From Acanthaster planci (lineage: Eukaryota > Echinodermata > Asteroidea > Valvatida > Acanthasteridae), in the NCBI RefSeq assembly GCF_001949145.1, contig NW_019091404.1, forward strand, positions 2,253,173 to 2,317,172: a DNA stretch of 64,000 nucleotides. The letters are read 5' to 3'. A program made the position numbers and the translations under genes. Below are positions 12,601 to 24,019 of the stretch, in pieces. The first letter of the stretch is position 1, and every line of letters starts with the position of its first letter. Under the pieces are notes generated by a model that saw only the letters and a list, made by a program, of their open reading frames with translations, did not search any database and had not been told where the DNA came from.

Positions 12601-15600
12601 ATTCATTCTTGATTAATTACACAAAAATAGAATAATGTTGTACCCTCTAAATTACAAATTTTATAGAATTGCTAAAATTTGGCATATGAATACATGTACA
12701 TCATGTACAACTAAATCTACCCGGTATGTACATGTATTTGTTTGTTTTCTGTGCTGAATGCTCCCTTCTTTTCTCACAGCAAAAAAAATCAAGATGATAT
12801 TGCAACATGTAAATGTACTTCTTTACGTATCAAATGTACATTGTAGCTAATAACCGGAGTCCCTTCTCTCGTGATCCGTTTCTGTATATTGTGTGTGCTG
12901 GCTATTCATCAAGCTGACAAATTATGCAATTTCGGGGATCACACATAAATTTGGCAGAACATGGTCATTTTATGACACCAAAGGATGCAATGTACATGTA
13001 CATGTGTGTGCATATGTACAAATCTTTTTCCACAGTTTATGTCAGCGTGTGTGTTGAACATCCAATTACAAATACAACGTAAGTTTTAATAAAAAATTCG
13101 GGAGATGAGATCTATCTCGATTGTTTGACTCAAATTAACATTTAGAGAATCTGGAAGATAAATTTCTCCCTGAAATGGATGAGTAACATCAAGCTTGTGT
13201 CTGATGGAATTGGACCTGGGGGATTTTAGAAGCCTGAGGAATATGCCGAGAGGATCTACAAACATAGCCAAATTTGATGGGTCTACATTGAAACTCAACG
13301 AAGGATCCAGAAAATATGGAGCCAAAGAATTTTCCGGTTTTGCATATAAACATGCATTTTGTAAGGATTATTCACATTTACATGTAACAGGACATGTACA
13401 AATAAAAAACACAAAAACGCTCAGGGGTTCCTGGCAGAAATCTTGTTACTGGCTCCCTTTTGCACTGTTATTGCATTATTTCCTTTTAACCTACATGTAC
13501 ATGTTCAGTAACACCACCGATGTCTGCTACCTGCCATGCTTCAGGTTATACTGAAAGGCAGAAAAGGCCTCCCCCTCTTCCGTCTCTTTATCTTTTTGCT
13601 CAGAGTAGCATCAAATACCAAAGTACCCGTATTATTTTAAGGACAGATACGTACACAAGCAGAAACGGGGAGTGAGATATTTCCCTGAGTGAAAGTGCAG
13701 CGCCAAGCCACACAATCATAACCTGATATTCTCGGCACAGTTTTTGCTTGGACCTTTTTTCATCATCTGCCAAACAGGGCAACTTTGTTCTGCTCAGTTT
13801 TGAAAGGGGTGAGAAAAAGATTCTTTGACACCATTCTTAAATAGTTTGCTATTCCTTCGATTAGAATACATGCATGGGCATCACCGGGATTTTTCCAAGA
13901 GGGCAAACCATTTTTCCCCCACGGGGTGGGAAATTTCCTAAGGGCAAGCTACACATAGGTCTATACTATTACTATACTGGTGAAACGAAAGGGTGGAAGG
14001 GTGACATTTTTCCTCTCTTATTTCCATTTCCTTCGTTTTTTCCCATGTTTTTCAAAATGTTCCCCCATTTTTTAAAGGGTGGGGGGCAAATGCCCCCCTC
14101 TTGCCTTCCCCTTACAATGCCCATGAATACATGTACCGGTGGTCATGTAAATGTTACACCAGGTACAGTGTGCACTTTAATGTTTCCTTAAAAGTTGGGA
14201 TTTTATTTATAGCAGTGTTTACAAAGCAGTAAGCATATCTGGGGAATATTTTTCTCCCTTTCAACTTGCATGTTTGACCTTTAACATTATGGGCAGACTG
14301 CAAAATTTTGCCAAAACAATCCAATTCAGAAGAAATCACCCAACGTACAAGTAGGAAACTAAGTTTCCTGACATTCTACAGGCTAGGTACATGCAGACCA
14401 GCATGTGGAAAGGCAATAAAGGATAAAACACTGGAACGTCGGTTGGACAGGAAGTTTGCCAACCATGTTGTGTCATTTTACATTCCACTACTGAAAGTAC
14501 ATTCTTCTAGCAAAAGCATAATATAGACCCTATTCCATTGGGGGAATTGGGCAAAAAGTAGAAATTTTCCCACCCAATTATATTTCTCTCCATTTCTATC
14601 TGAATATTTTTTTAACACCAGAACAGCAGAAGCAAACAGGAAGTTGATGGGAACATTTTCTTCCTTGTTTATTCATGGTACCACACCATTTTACATCTTA
14701 AGAATTATATCACAAGCTTCCTTGACATTCCATGTACACGTGGAACGTAACGAGAGACCAAAATGCTAGAACATCATTTTGACAGGGAATTTGCCAACCA
14801 ATTTGTGTCATTTGGCACTCTACTGTTGACACATTCCACCACAAAAACAAATTCCCCCTTTCGAATTTGGCAAAAAAAGACAGAAATCTGCACATGAACT
14901 TATTTTTCTTTCAATTTCTTTTCGGTTTACTTTTTTGAGTAAACCAAAATAGTGGGAACGAACAGGAAGCTAAGGGGAACATTTTCTTCCTTGTACATTC
15001 GTAGTACTTCCGCCTTCACGGGATGCCGGAAAAAGGATCCAACAAAAGAAGCTATAGCATCTAGTTGTCTTCCTTTGAGGCCCAGAATGCAAGGCGTATA
15101 CTGAGGAACAATAGTCGGGTGCATGAAAGAGCCTTTTGAAATGTGTACATCTAATGGTACTTCAATTGAGGGGTGTGTTTGCTGTTATTGAAAATTTATG
15201 ACACACTTCTGGAAAGCCGACATACCGGTACAAGCATCAGTAATATGTCTACATCCAGATTCAGTCAGGTAGAGACTAATAAACCAAACATGTAGAAAGG
15301 TCAAGGCATTGAAATGAGGAACATTTCATGTCACATTAAACAAGCATGGTCAGAGATTCTTACATGCCACTTGGTACTCATTCCCTGCAATGGCTGGGAA
15401 AATCGGTACATGAATAGACACAGTCACTGAAAAAAAGTCGCATACGTGATGATAACCGGTACCCAGTACATGTCCACTGTACATACTGCAGCCAGAAAGT
15501 AAATATTCAATCTTGACAACCAGGACCTATTTGCTCTCTGGGGTCAGCCTGTCCTTGCCAATATGTACATGTATATCAGGAATTTCTGACTAATAATTGG

Positions 15601-18600
15601 CCCATACTAGTATTGCTGTAATAGAACAATATTGACGATAGGTATTCCATAGGGCTACATGTGAGATCAAAAGCTTTTAAGCCTCAAGAGAATTACATAT
15701 GTGCCAGTATTATGCAGCAAGTCAAACATTGTATCTACATGCAAGGATAACAATGGGCCCAAAGGGTCAGTTTTGTCCACCTGACAAAACGATCTTACCC
15801 CTATGATGCGTCAGTGGGTGTGAACAATACACCAATGTTTCTTCAAGTGTTTGGGCTCACATCCTTCCAAGCACAAATTTATGTTTAATCAAATACACTT
15901 TCCTAGTCACTGCCAGAGAGTTCAGCCTTGGCTTCAGGGGTGAACTGCTCAGGCTATGTTTACACACTCACAAGGGCTGAGGCTGAGGATAACATGGCCA
16001 CTTATAGAAGCCAATAGGCAATACCTTAGTGGTTTCAACTACTTCCCACAGACATGTATAATTCCCAACTACAGCCAGAATTCAATTCAGCAAAAGCCAA
16101 ACTTTAGTTGTAATGTTACAAATAATCATAACCTCACAAACAAATGCATTTCTTAAAAATTATAACGATATACAATAAATTTATACATGCACAGTTAAAA
16201 AAGATACAATGTACATGTATTTTTGTACACTAACCCGTGCTAGAAGCAATAGCGCCCAATTATTCTGTTGCAGAGGGAAATAATGAAAAGAGGAGAGGTG
16301 CAACTTTTATAAAGAGCTGAAATATAACAGTGTGTGTCACTATGGGTATGACACCATCCTTCACTGCATGTGTGACAAATACCAAACCTGTCACAGACGG
16401 GTGCATAAATTCAATGCTTTTCTCTGTGTTCTCAGAAACGGTTTAAAAGCAGTGTACATACAATATCATACATTTACATGTACGTATCTACAATGTACAG
16501 GTGTACATGTACATGTACGCATCTACAATGTACAGGTGTACATATGTATGCAAAGTGTACACCATGTACATGTATGTACATGTAGGTACAAGCACATGCA
16601 CAGTTTGCCATATTGGACATGTACTCGTACATGTGTATGCTCAGTTTACAGGCTACGGACTACAGTAAGTAAATTAACAACAGGCAACCTCCTGACCTGT
16701 GAAAAACAGAAAGGCTAATTGCGGTTTAAAAAGTTTAAATCTAGAATTACCGGTACATGTAAACATGTACGCAGTTGGTCTTTACAAATTTCCTAACTTT
16801 ATCACGATTTCTGTAAATGTCTGATTTTTACACATTTCCAGTACCTTTCCAGGATTGGAAAATGAACTATTGTGTTTCTGTTGATGATAGGCCGGTACAT
16901 GTACAGCATGTCTGTATTTATGTACCATCAACAACACAATTTTGATTCCTTGAAAACATCCCAGAATGCACGATGACATCATGACAAGACATCACATTGC
17001 CAGACACAGTCTGATGTCATTATCCCTGTGCAGTGGACAGATGAGCAATCAAATTGTCACGGCAGCTACACATCTGTTCCCTCATCCTGTGTCATCACTT
17101 CTCTCTCACTACAGACACGTACACAATGCACTCTCAACCTTGGGATAATGCGACATTTCTGGTCCCCAAAATAAGGAAATCAAAAAAAAAAAGACTGTGC
17201 ATGTGCTCCTATGTACGAAAGTCGGTTCTGCCCATCGCACAGCACACAGAGTTTCCGATACCTTTTTTTTTTTTTGCGGTAATTAATATTCAATGCATAC
17301 ACAAAGTGGTGCCTCGCTCTACCTCTGTAGTGTGCCGTTACATGTAGCTCATTTTCATTTTAGGGAATACAGTATTCTCAAGAGGCCGGTAGGGTATCAC
17401 AAACTAGCCCGGGGACAAAGACAATTTGCATATCAACGCAATCAATGCTTTAAGGGGGAATGAATGTTCCTGCCTCAGTCAAATATGTTTGGGAAATTTG
17501 CGTACATGCTGAACTGTGGTAATTACATGTACCAGTAAGCATGGTAAGGGCAAGTGTGCTGTATTACCAAACAAACTGATACGCCAGCTTGTACTGGTTA
17601 ATCAAACGAAAGTTACCGTACATGGACACGTAATTTTACGCAGAGAAACACAACAAAGAAAGTACTACTGTCAAGGAAAATCTTAATTTTGGGGGGGACA
17701 CTGCCGCAATGTTGAAATTTTTTTACACACAATCAAGTACTAACATGGTCGCACGTGAAACGTTATTATCAAAATGCTCCCATTTCAACATGAATCACTC
17801 TCCAGGGCTGAAGTTTCGACTGAATGAAACATTTCAATTTGCAACAGGCTCCTATACACAAAATTTCTCCTTTTTGAGCGATTTCCAAATATCAGTTTCG
17901 TGAAATCTTTGTGGAGACCTCTTCAACCCATTCTCCTGGGTCCCCACTAGGTACTATATACATGTACATCATGCCACATGCACACACATGTATATCACTA
18001 GCGAGCGAAAGCAGGAGGACGGGGTACCAGGGAAGCCCATCCCCCCCTCACTTTTTGCAGGACCTCTAATGGGTGGAATGGGTCAGCCTACTAAATGGCT
18101 GATGCCTGATGGTCTAACAACTGCCCCTCCCCTCCCAATTTCAAAATCATTTCGCTACTGCTGATGTACCTACATGTACATGTATGAACAAGGCCACGTC
18201 TCCGTCAGGCTACAGATTTCCGAAAGGGTATATTGTATCCTTAGGTAACACAAGAGTACAGATTAAAAATCACGAATCTGTTGGCTGCATGTCTTAATTT
18301 TTGGCCATTTCCTACAGATGTTATCATTCGATACAGTTTGCATGCATGTACATGTATTTTATACCAAGAACTACAGATTTTCCTGAAAAATTTCCAGAAA
18401 TACTGGTACAGTATGTTCATTTGTGTTTTAAAGACATCTTTGACATAGGAATTGACTTTTTCATTGGAAAAACCTGACAAATTTCCTGCACCGGATGCTG
18501 CTGCCACTCATCTCTTACTAAACCGTTTTCCTTTGTTTACACAAAAAGTACATGTGCTGAGTTACAAGTGGATGTCACGCATAATATTATCTTGAATGCA

Positions 18601-21600
18601 GCAAGAATCAAAATTACATGGGCAGCCAATGCAGGGCATTAGGATGCACATGTACGTGTATGAATCCAAGTAGAGTGGACACATGGCAGAGCAATTCCAA
18701 TCATTAATTGATTGGACAGGTGATAAATGTAGGGGGGGCATTCACAGCTAATCGGTTTGTCTTTTAATCATTATCGTTGCTCTGATTGACTCAGTGGGAG
18801 AGAGATCTCATGTCAAACTTTCTTTTCTACAGATACATGTATTACTGGAAACCTGTTTTGATCTGCAGAAGTAGGGATGTGTGGTTAGTCAATCACTGCT
18901 CACTGAATAGAAGGCATTTTTGCATTTGGCAAACTGTATGTATATATATGTATACATGCACATCAACATGTTGACACAAGAATTTGTGAATACCCTTTCA
19001 TTTGTGTTAAACGACGCATTTTTAAAGTTTCTTTTCTGTTCTTCACAGAAGCAAGGACAATAAAGCAGGGGCCCCAACAACTTTTGTATGTAGAGGTACC
19101 GGTACATGTACCAGCAAGATTTTAGAGCTTACATGTACATGTGCGTCACCAAAAAGTCTATACCAAAAATCCTTCCTTCATCTGACGCTACAAATTCCAT
19201 TATAGATCTATAATGAACCTCGTACTGTACATGAGCGCTCCTCTGCACACTCGATACAGTACTGGTACCGGGTACATGTACACATGTATGTATCTTCTGG
19301 CAAATGTACAAATGTACATGTACGTAGGTAGATGAAACAGAAATTTAGAAAATGTTTCATTCATGACTATGATCTGCATCAGAACCTTCCAAAAGTTGCA
19401 CAAGGCTGTTCAGGAATATTCACATATGTAGCACAAGCCCCACGAGAACAATGAATATTTTTGGATGAAGGCCCACATGGCACCAGTATTATGACCCTGA
19501 CACTGTGCAGTAGTTCAACTGGATAGTAGACAATACAAACTAACGTTGTTCATTCCTGATCCTGGACACTTTGAAGTGGCTGTTTTGGGGGCATACTCAT
19601 CGTGAGCTCTCCCTTTCCGTTCAGGGGAGGCATTTATTTTTCAAGGCAAGGCTGAGAAAATGTTTGGACAAGTTCACAGCCTGTTTACTTACATGTATCA
19701 ACATATCTGACTCGGCCCTCATCCAGTTGAATGATCTATTAACCCTAATGATCCCAAACCAGCCAAATTCCAACACCAGGGTTTGTTGGAATCTGTTAGG
19801 ATGGGTACTGCATTGGTAACCTGACATTGTTTCATTAAGGATTACGCATGCCAAAAATGAGCAGTCCAACTGTGTTTGTGCAGTTTACTACTGGTGTGTC
19901 GTTTTGGATTTGCAAGGATGAAGAAGGTTCAAGTGAATCACTCTAGGGAACTAGGGTTAGCCCAACTACCCAGTATCCATCAAACTCCAATAGCAGGTCT
20001 TGCTAGGTTTTGGCAGGTTTGGTACCACACCCAATTAAATTCTTGTTGAATTTTGTTGGACTTGGTATCAAAGGCCCAGGGTGATAGTGTTGGATTCTGT
20101 ATGAGTTGGGACACATTAGGGTCACTGTGTGCAGTGTCTGGCTTGCTGTACCAAGTGTTGAACTATGCTTGATTTTTGGGAACCACGACGGTAAAGTACA
20201 TACATGTACAAGAAGTCTTTATCTACCGGTAAGTAATACAGGTGATTCAAAATAGTGCGCCAAGAGTTTGCAACACATTGGCCAATCACAATGCATGAAA
20301 TCTGTCGACCTGTTCCAAACACGTACTGAGTGGACATATTTTGCATGGTGCACTATTATGAAACAGCCACATGGAGGGATTTCGGCTAATAGATAAAAAA
20401 TGTCACTTCAAAAAGATAACATGTACATGTAACAGTTAAAAATAAACTCCAGATGGTGTACACATTTCAATAGTCATTTGAAAGGTTTGGCAAGGTTTCA
20501 GGGAAGACCGACATTATGGCGAAAAACCTTTAGGATATGACACAGTATCATTATGCACAGTGCTACATGTAGCTGTGCCACAGCTCAGTTTTCAGAAATG
20601 GTCATCGGAAGATTTGGAAAAACAATTAATATGTTTGTGATTCTGTAATCCTCAGTTGTATTAAGTGGAAACCACTTTGAAAAAAATTTTTTTTCAAGAA
20701 GGCACAAGACAACAACAAAAACTTAAATAAAACTTTCCAGGAACATTTCCAGAAACAGTGTGAAAGCACAAGGACAAAGCCACTTAGTTAAAAGATGCCA
20801 GTGACTGCCGTGCATGTAGGCAACTCTTCTGCCGATTTCAACACAGACTACTTGCCTGCTTCTTTGCTTGATCAAACCTTCAGTAAAAACAATTAACACG
20901 TTTCATTAACTGAAACTACAATCAAAAGGGCCATAAGTCATCCTTCAGAAAGATAAACTTTCGGGCATGCATAAACATTTCCAAACTTGTATTCTCACAT
21001 CCTGATTACAGTGGCATGTATCAGTAGTGTGTCACAACACTCTCTGTTGGTAACTTCAAAGAAGCTATGGTACATGCCATTTTGGCAACTTGACAAGTCG
21101 ATGTAAATGCATGGTCAAATCTCAAGTTGTTCAGTAGTGAATTGCTTCCTGATGGTTGGGGCCATTTCCTCATCGACATATATGTGCAGGTATGTCAGTG
21201 GCATATGGGGGGGGGCAAGTTGCTCCTCCCCCCCCAAAAAAAAGATTTTGGAGTAAGGTTCTTGATATAATGTACATGCATTCACTTTTGTATGAGTCCT
21301 CTCCAATGTGCCTGTCATGTTCCATGTCCAATCTAGCCAATCTTGTCATGTCCAATTCTGTAAGGCCTCAGCTTTCATTGTCATGATTTGCAACTTGCTT
21401 GGCCCTGCTGAACATTTGCAATATCCTTGTATGCCCAGGTCTTTGCTGGCCTTGGGTGTGCCAAGATCACCAAGCTTGAGGGGTGAGAACCACACCACGG
21501 ACACCACCACACCACCACACCACCAGAGACCGTTGATAAAAGTGTGCCAGTCTGAGTATGCCCAAGCATGAAAGCTGACATCAGAACAGTAACCAAGTTA

Positions 21601-24019
21601 TCAACTAAGTCAACAGAGAAGTGACAGTGATATCTGATACCTTGCAACAGACAGTGCCGGTGTACCAGTATGCCGGGCAAGGCATGGGGAGTAAAAAGAC
21701 ATATATGGCTGGGTTTTTTATTCAGCTGATGAAGCAATATTTCTGTTCTTTCGAAATGGAAGCAAACTATGTGTACAAACACAGTGTCTTGGTTTCACCT
21801 GGCCATTTTTCAAGCTTCTACCTGTAACTGATCAAGCACTGACAAGAAGTGGCACTGAAAGTGAAAAAATACTTTAGAACAAAAACAAACATGCCAGAGT
21901 TTGTTCCTTTGGTGCCAAAGGCTACGTAAACAAGTATCTACATTGTACATGTATAACCATGTTATAATGTTTGGGCAGTAGATGACATGTACAGTTTGGA
22001 CCTCCAACATCTACATGTACGTACCAATACATGCAAATAGCGGTACATTTGCACCGAAACCTGGCACGGAATTCTGGTGGCCTTTCTTGACAAAGTCCTG
22101 TCCATCAAAATCAGTCCAATAACAATGAGTGTCTATGAACTGTGGCAAAGCAAGTGGAAGGATTTTTTGACTGTCTGTGTTAATCTGTCATTGGTTCAAA
22201 GCAAGAAATATCTCCACAACCCTGACTGTCCGAAGTCTCTCAAACCATGAATACATGCAGCAAGCGATAAAACTGTACAGACAAACGAGGCATCGAATAC
22301 CAATCTTGATGACTTTATCAACTACATGAACTAACACAGGTAAACAGCTAGGTACATATCTAATATGTCGTTTGAATAACTTGAAGCGGTGGACCTTCGG
22401 GTAATTCCCTTTTACGTTGTAAGTCTTGTGAAGAGTCCCAGGTCCTTCTGTTGACTTGAACTAAAAGTGCTTGCTGATACGGATCATACATGCAACAAAT
22501 GTAAAGTCTCTGTACATATCAATTGTACTTTGTACATGTACATGTGCCTAACATATTGTTTTGCTACAGGATGAAAAATGTGCAAACGTACATGTACATT
22601 ACCTGTACAGGTACAACTCACCAACACCTGTGCATGTACATGTACCTCTTACAATATCAACACTTCTTCCAAGTCCATACCAGGCATGTACAGTGTTTAA
22701 AGTACATGTAAATTATGTGAATTAGAAAGAACAAGTTTTTAAAGACCCGAACTTGGGTAATAAAACACTGTACTTGTAATGTACATGTATAGATATACCA
22801 GTAGAGGCCTCGAACAGTACTAGCCCGGCGTACAAATTCTAGTGAAAAATGCTCTGGGCTACCTTAACTTGGTTCCTTGGTTGCCCGGTGGGCTTGTGAA
22901 AAATTCAGAATAAGCCTACCTGTTAAACTTTTCATAAAAATATATAATGCTTTTTGTGATAATAAATATAAGATTGCAAAAACCGAATCATTGTGGATGT
23001 GTTTTTACTTGTGTTTTTTTAAATGTGATGCTCGCGCGACAGGGCGATCATTTTTTTATACACGGGCTAGTAAAACTCTAAACAGGCTAGTAAAATATCC
23101 AGTTAACTAGCCCAGTGGGCTAGCAAGGAAAAAAAGTTAGCGCAATGTCACAGTAAAATGTTTAGTTATGTGCATGTAGTTCCACTCAAAACTTTCACTT
23201 TGAGGAAGTTCACAAAAGATTTTGTTGATGCGATGTAAAAGAAGAAGGTAGGCAGAGACATGTAGGCATCGTGCACAAAATGAAGTTTAGTGCTTGAATG
23301 AGAAGCCTCAACCTTGGTTTTGTCCTCTGTTGATGAGACTACATAAAATCATTTCCTACCTCCATGATAAAACTGTGACTCCTCTCTGTCCGAGAGCTTG
23401 CGCTGAATGGACATTAAAACCTTAAACCCAGACGTAAGCCCTTAACATACGTGTGTGACCGTATAATCACCAGGTCTCTAATTTCGCCACCTACATGTGT
23501 ATTGTCAAGTCTCATTGGTTTTCACAGTAAGTGACAAAATAAGGGACCTGGCGACTATACCATCAGGCATGTTACAACATGTACATGTATTACAAATTTA
23601 TTTTTTAAAAATCTAGGGCCTGTTTGAAGTAACCATACTGACAGAAACCACCTCAGAAATTGTAAAAACTTAGAAATAGGGCCTAGTCATCAATACATGA
23701 GCCTCATTCCATCAGCATCCACACACCGTGACCCTCCTTAAAATAAAAATGCACGGCAAAAAATGCATGATTTGACACATGACCAAAACTTGGAAAGGCT
23801 GCATCCACGACTAGGGATGAAGTTTACGCATCGTGAGTTATTCCTCCATGATCACATTCACAGAGAGCACGAAACGACAAAAACAAACACAAACCACTGA
23901 GTGACACACACCCCGGTACCCACGCCGTATGCATGACAGGTAGAAAAGATTTCCACCCGCCGCCCACCCGGTACATATTCCACGCATCCCCTCGCACGCT
24001 TACCGTCCAGTTTCTCCAT
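472..24019 (-). CDS. AFAP1: AFAP1/XB130-family actin-filament-associated adaptor, 3' partial
   Basis: Twelve coding exons, 5' to 3': 24004-24019, 7621-7788, 6906-6994, 6012-6067, 4403-4508, 3746-3917, 3379-3454, 2554-2947, 1976-2084, 1667-1750, 1135-1361, 472-621. All phases agree, giving 549 codons so far. The gene then runs off the left edge, where the family's coiled-coil and leucine-zipper part should lie. Family members are cytoplasmic adaptors that bind actin filaments and Src-family kinases. Seen: an N-terminal helix starting MEKLDALEQLLPGF, like the MERYKALEQLL start of XB130; tyrosine motifs at about residues 114-218; PH1 at about 266-368; a basic linker; PH2 from about 424. The family is clear from the order of parts. 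The paralogue is not, and a single pre-duplication gene is likely, so the symbol is a family label. Weak points are the exon 8 donor (GTTCAG) and the exon 6 acceptor. Confidence 0.85.
1135..1361 (-). CDS. AFAP1: AFAP-family exon 11, second PH domain
   Basis: Encodes GYINIMGSANYGEPKWRKKY, then LVIQKGELECYSEDG and onward to IHIE. It lines up with PH2 of AFAP proteins (GYLNVL, WRERWCRVKDNKLIF). The closing helix lies in the next exon (ETLNIMDLGPLLKKL against the vertebrate EASSSEDMGRWIGIL). The acceptor is CTTTTCCTCACAG and the donor GTGGGT. Confidence 0.8.
1667..2084 (-). CDS. AFAP1: AFAP-family exons 9-10, linker between PH domains
   Basis: Exons 1976-2084 and 1667-1750. The first completes PH1 (VLQGYATMKNE) and continues into a low-complexity Ser/Gly/Gln stretch. 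The second encodes FLGLFTKRDKKSKDN and ends at LSG just before PH2. Vertebrate members have a similar basic GKKK or GRKK linker in this position. The exon 9 donor is GTACAT and the phase is 1 on both sides. Confidence 0.7.
2160..2260 (-). repeat. tRNA-like B-box, possible SINE fragment
   Basis: The minus strand carries GGTTTGAATCC (2190-2200), a good pol III B box, preceded by AGGTCATG. No clear A box or 3' body could be delimited, so this may be a decayed tRNA-derived SINE inside an intron. Confidence 0.35.
2554..2947 (-). CDS. AFAP1: AFAP-family exon 8, first PH domain
   Basis: Encodes a lysine-rich lead-in and then a PH fold: HLGLLYISNKV, KWDKRYCLAKDLHLLCYKN, VTFVGQEGK and ADKWIE. The LLCYK strand and the closing tryptophan helix match PH1 of vertebrate AFAP proteins (KLLCYKSS and EQWLKVI). 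The last helix finishes in the next exon (WIE joined to VLQGYATM). PH domains bind phosphoinositides or partner proteins; which applies here cannot be read off. The donor is GTTCAG, a weak site chosen because it restores the helix and the phase. Confidence 0.8.
3379..4508 (-). CDS. AFAP1: AFAP-family exons 5-7: tyrosine and acidic adaptor region
   Basis: Exons 4403-4508, 3746-3917 and 3379-3454. They encode repeated acidic tyrosine motifs: TYEEPT (Tyr114), VYEEPD (Tyr141), QYDEGE (Tyr189), VYEDVPD (Tyr195) and DYEDYDEDE (Tyr215/218), with proline-basic stretches such as SKRPPQ between them. Vertebrate XB130 and AFAP1L1 carry YYEEA and SSSYESYDEE at the same place before PH1, where Src-family phosphorylation creates SH2 docking sites. 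A similar role is inferred here. The acceptor of the middle exon is taken as CACCACCAAG at 3918, because only it restores phase 0. An upstream AG near 3980 is possible but out of phase. Confidence 0.75.
4509..6011 (-). other. Intron 4 of the AFAP-family gene
   Basis: A 1.5 kb intron. I see no exon, RNA gene or defined repeat in it beyond AT-rich sequence. Confidence 0.5.
6530..6730 (+). repeat. tRNA-derived SINE-like element
   Basis: A perfect B box GGTTCGAATCC lies at 6586-6596. About 50 bases upstream is an A-box-like TGACCTAATGG. Conserved-looking downstream text (TCACTTTACCCCTATGTGCC) follows. The spacing and context fit a tRNA-derived SINE in the sense orientation; its ends are not exact. 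Confidence 0.5.
7021..7132 (+). repeat. 56-bp tandem duplication at a MITE end
   Basis: The blocks 7021-7076 and 7077-7132 are the same 56-bp unit with one difference seen (CAACATC against CAACATA). The unit is the outer arm of the foldback element at 7091-7274, so the element's end was duplicated recently. Confidence 0.85.
7091..7274. mobile_element. Foldback MITE, about 184 bp
   Basis: The left arm begins CATCAATAGGGGCGTTTCAC and includes GTGCGCCTCCAAGAG and CCAATCACAATGTG. The right arm is its near-complete reverse complement (CACATTGTGATTGG, CTCTTGGAGGCGCTC, ending CGCCCGTATTGATG). There is almost no loop or coding capacity. A decayed relative lies at about 20229-20345. Confidence 0.8.
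7621..7788 (-). CDS. AFAP1: AFAP-family exon 2, N-terminal helical module
   Basis: Encodes ALEQLLPGFQQFLSDL and onward to SSPPDPPKG. The acceptor is a pyrimidine tract ending TTTGCAG and the donor is GTGAGT. The first half is predicted helical and lines up with the N-terminal leucine-rich segment of vertebrate AFAP proteins. The end is proline-rich (PPDPP). Exon length is 168 nt, phase 1 to phase 1. Confidence 0.8.
7857..8102. mobile_element. Foldback MITE with GCTTAAGC-rich arms
   Basis: The left arm is GGGCCAATTTCATAGAGCTG with CTTAAGCACAAAATTTGC. The right arm repeats it in reverse (AAGCAAATTTTGCACTTAAG, CAGCTCTATATTAG). The interior is about 130 bp and noncoding. The ends resemble those of the element at 44208-44487, so they may be one family. 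Confidence 0.7.
9215..9357 (+). mobile_element. 143-bp CCCTCC...GGAGGG MITE, copy B
   Basis: Starts CCCTCCTATGCTGAAGTCAC and ends AACCAATGGAGGG. It is the reverse complement, with few differences, of the element at 9679-9821 and has the same length. Flanks are TGTG on the left and TTTTAATTAA on the right, so an exact TTAA duplication is not preserved here. Confidence 0.75.
9679..9821 (-). mobile_element. 143-bp CCCTCC...GGAGGG MITE, copy C, with TTAA flanks
   Basis: TTAA (9675-9678), then CCCTCCTTTGGTTTTACAG and onward to TGCATAGGAGGG, then TTAA (9822-9825). Short terminal inverted repeats starting CCC with TTAA target duplications are the hallmark of piggyBac-type transposition. There is no coding capacity, so it is a nonautonomous element. 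The assignment to piggyBac is inference. Confidence 0.75.
10455..10774 (+). repeat. 53-bp tandem repeat, about 6 copies
   Basis: The word CTTACAGACAAGTG or close variants starts at 10467, 10520, 10573, 10626, 10679 and 10732, an exact 53-bp period. Two subtypes differ mid-unit (AGTCTCCTGAAG against TGTCTGAAGAAG). Each unit carries short inverted words (AAGTCTT with AAGACTT, ACAAGT with ACTTGT). The period is not a multiple of 3 and no protein is implied. Confidence 0.95.
11222..11660 (+). repeat. Diverged tandem duplication, about 207-bp period
   Basis: TGCCGGAAGTT recurs at 11236 and 11443. In both units it is followed by a matching order of words (AAGCTTTCAATTGG against AAGTTTTCAATTAG, GGAAAAGTACTT in both, ATTGTTCA/ATTGTCCA, then a TTTTTAGAT/TTTTGATAT stretch). 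Copies are perhaps 75% alike by eye. Confidence 0.65.
13860..14130. repeat. Possible MITE with inverted ATACATG..ATGGGCAT ends
   Basis: The ends ATACATGCATGGGCAT (about 13867) and ATGCCCATGAATACATG (about 14119) are imperfect inverted repeats around a purine/pyrimidine-skewed interior with runs of GGGG and CCCC. No coding capacity was seen. Confidence 0.35.
14380..15010 (+). repeat. Diverged tandem duplication, about 335-bp period
   Basis: TTTGCCAACCA at 14455 and 14790 sits in parallel contexts: GACAGGAAGTTTGCC against GACAGGGAATTTGCC, then TTGTGTCATTT in both, and later GGGAACATTTTCTTCCTTGT in both (about 14650 and 14976). Confidence 0.7.
19738..20125. mobile_element. Possible foldback MITE with ACCCTAATG ends
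   Basis: The left end AACCCTAATGATCCCAAAC and right end GTTGGGACACATTAGGGTC are imperfect inverted repeats. Further inner words are inverted too (TCCAACACCAGGG against AGTGTTGGATTC). About 385 bp, noncoding. Confidence 0.5.
20229..20345. repeat. Decayed copy of the 7091 foldback family
   Basis: AATAGTGCGCCAAGAGTTTG and GGCCAATCACAATGCATG match the arm of the element at 7091-7274. The other arm survives only as TGGTGCACTATTATG. Confidence 0.55.
22800..23125. repeat. Unrecognised repeat with recurring GGGCTAG words
   Basis: ACTAGCCCGGC (about 22820), ACGGGCTAGTAAAAC (23063), CAGGCTAGTAAAA (23083) and AACTAGCCCAGTGGGCTAGC (23105) recur within 320 bases. A 77-codon open frame (22877-23110, plus) crosses it but has no start context, splice context or family that I recognise. 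Confidence 0.35.
24004..24019 (-). CDS. AFAP1: First coding exon of the AFAP-family gene (16 nt)
   Basis: The minus strand reads ATGGAGAAACTGGACG followed by the donor GTAAGCG. This gives MEKLD plus one base. Joining it to the acceptor before 7788 yields MEKLDALEQLL, which matches the recalled N-termini of AFAP1L1 and AFAP1L2 very well, and the phase (1) fits. The following intron, 7789-24003, is 16.2 kb. The 5' untranslated part lies at higher coordinates and its end is not visible. Confidence 0.8.

Larger units (their letters stand above)
7789..24003 (-). other. Intron 1 of the AFAP-family gene (16.2 kb)
   Basis: No exon of any recognisable protein family was found on either strand. It is filled with TACATGTA-rich sequence (dense from about 10 to 23.6 kb) and with the repeats listed separately. 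Long open frames inside it have no splice context or familiar motif. Confidence 0.6.

Noticed and set aside
16332-16718. 128-codon Cys/His/Tyr-rich open frame
   Set aside because: The composition comes from TACATGTA repeats read in frame (Tyr, Met, Cys, His, Val). No family match.
22877-23110. 77-codon frame across the GGGCTAG repeat as a gene
   Set aside because: It overlaps a repeat-like block and has no recognised domain. Kept only as a repeat entry.
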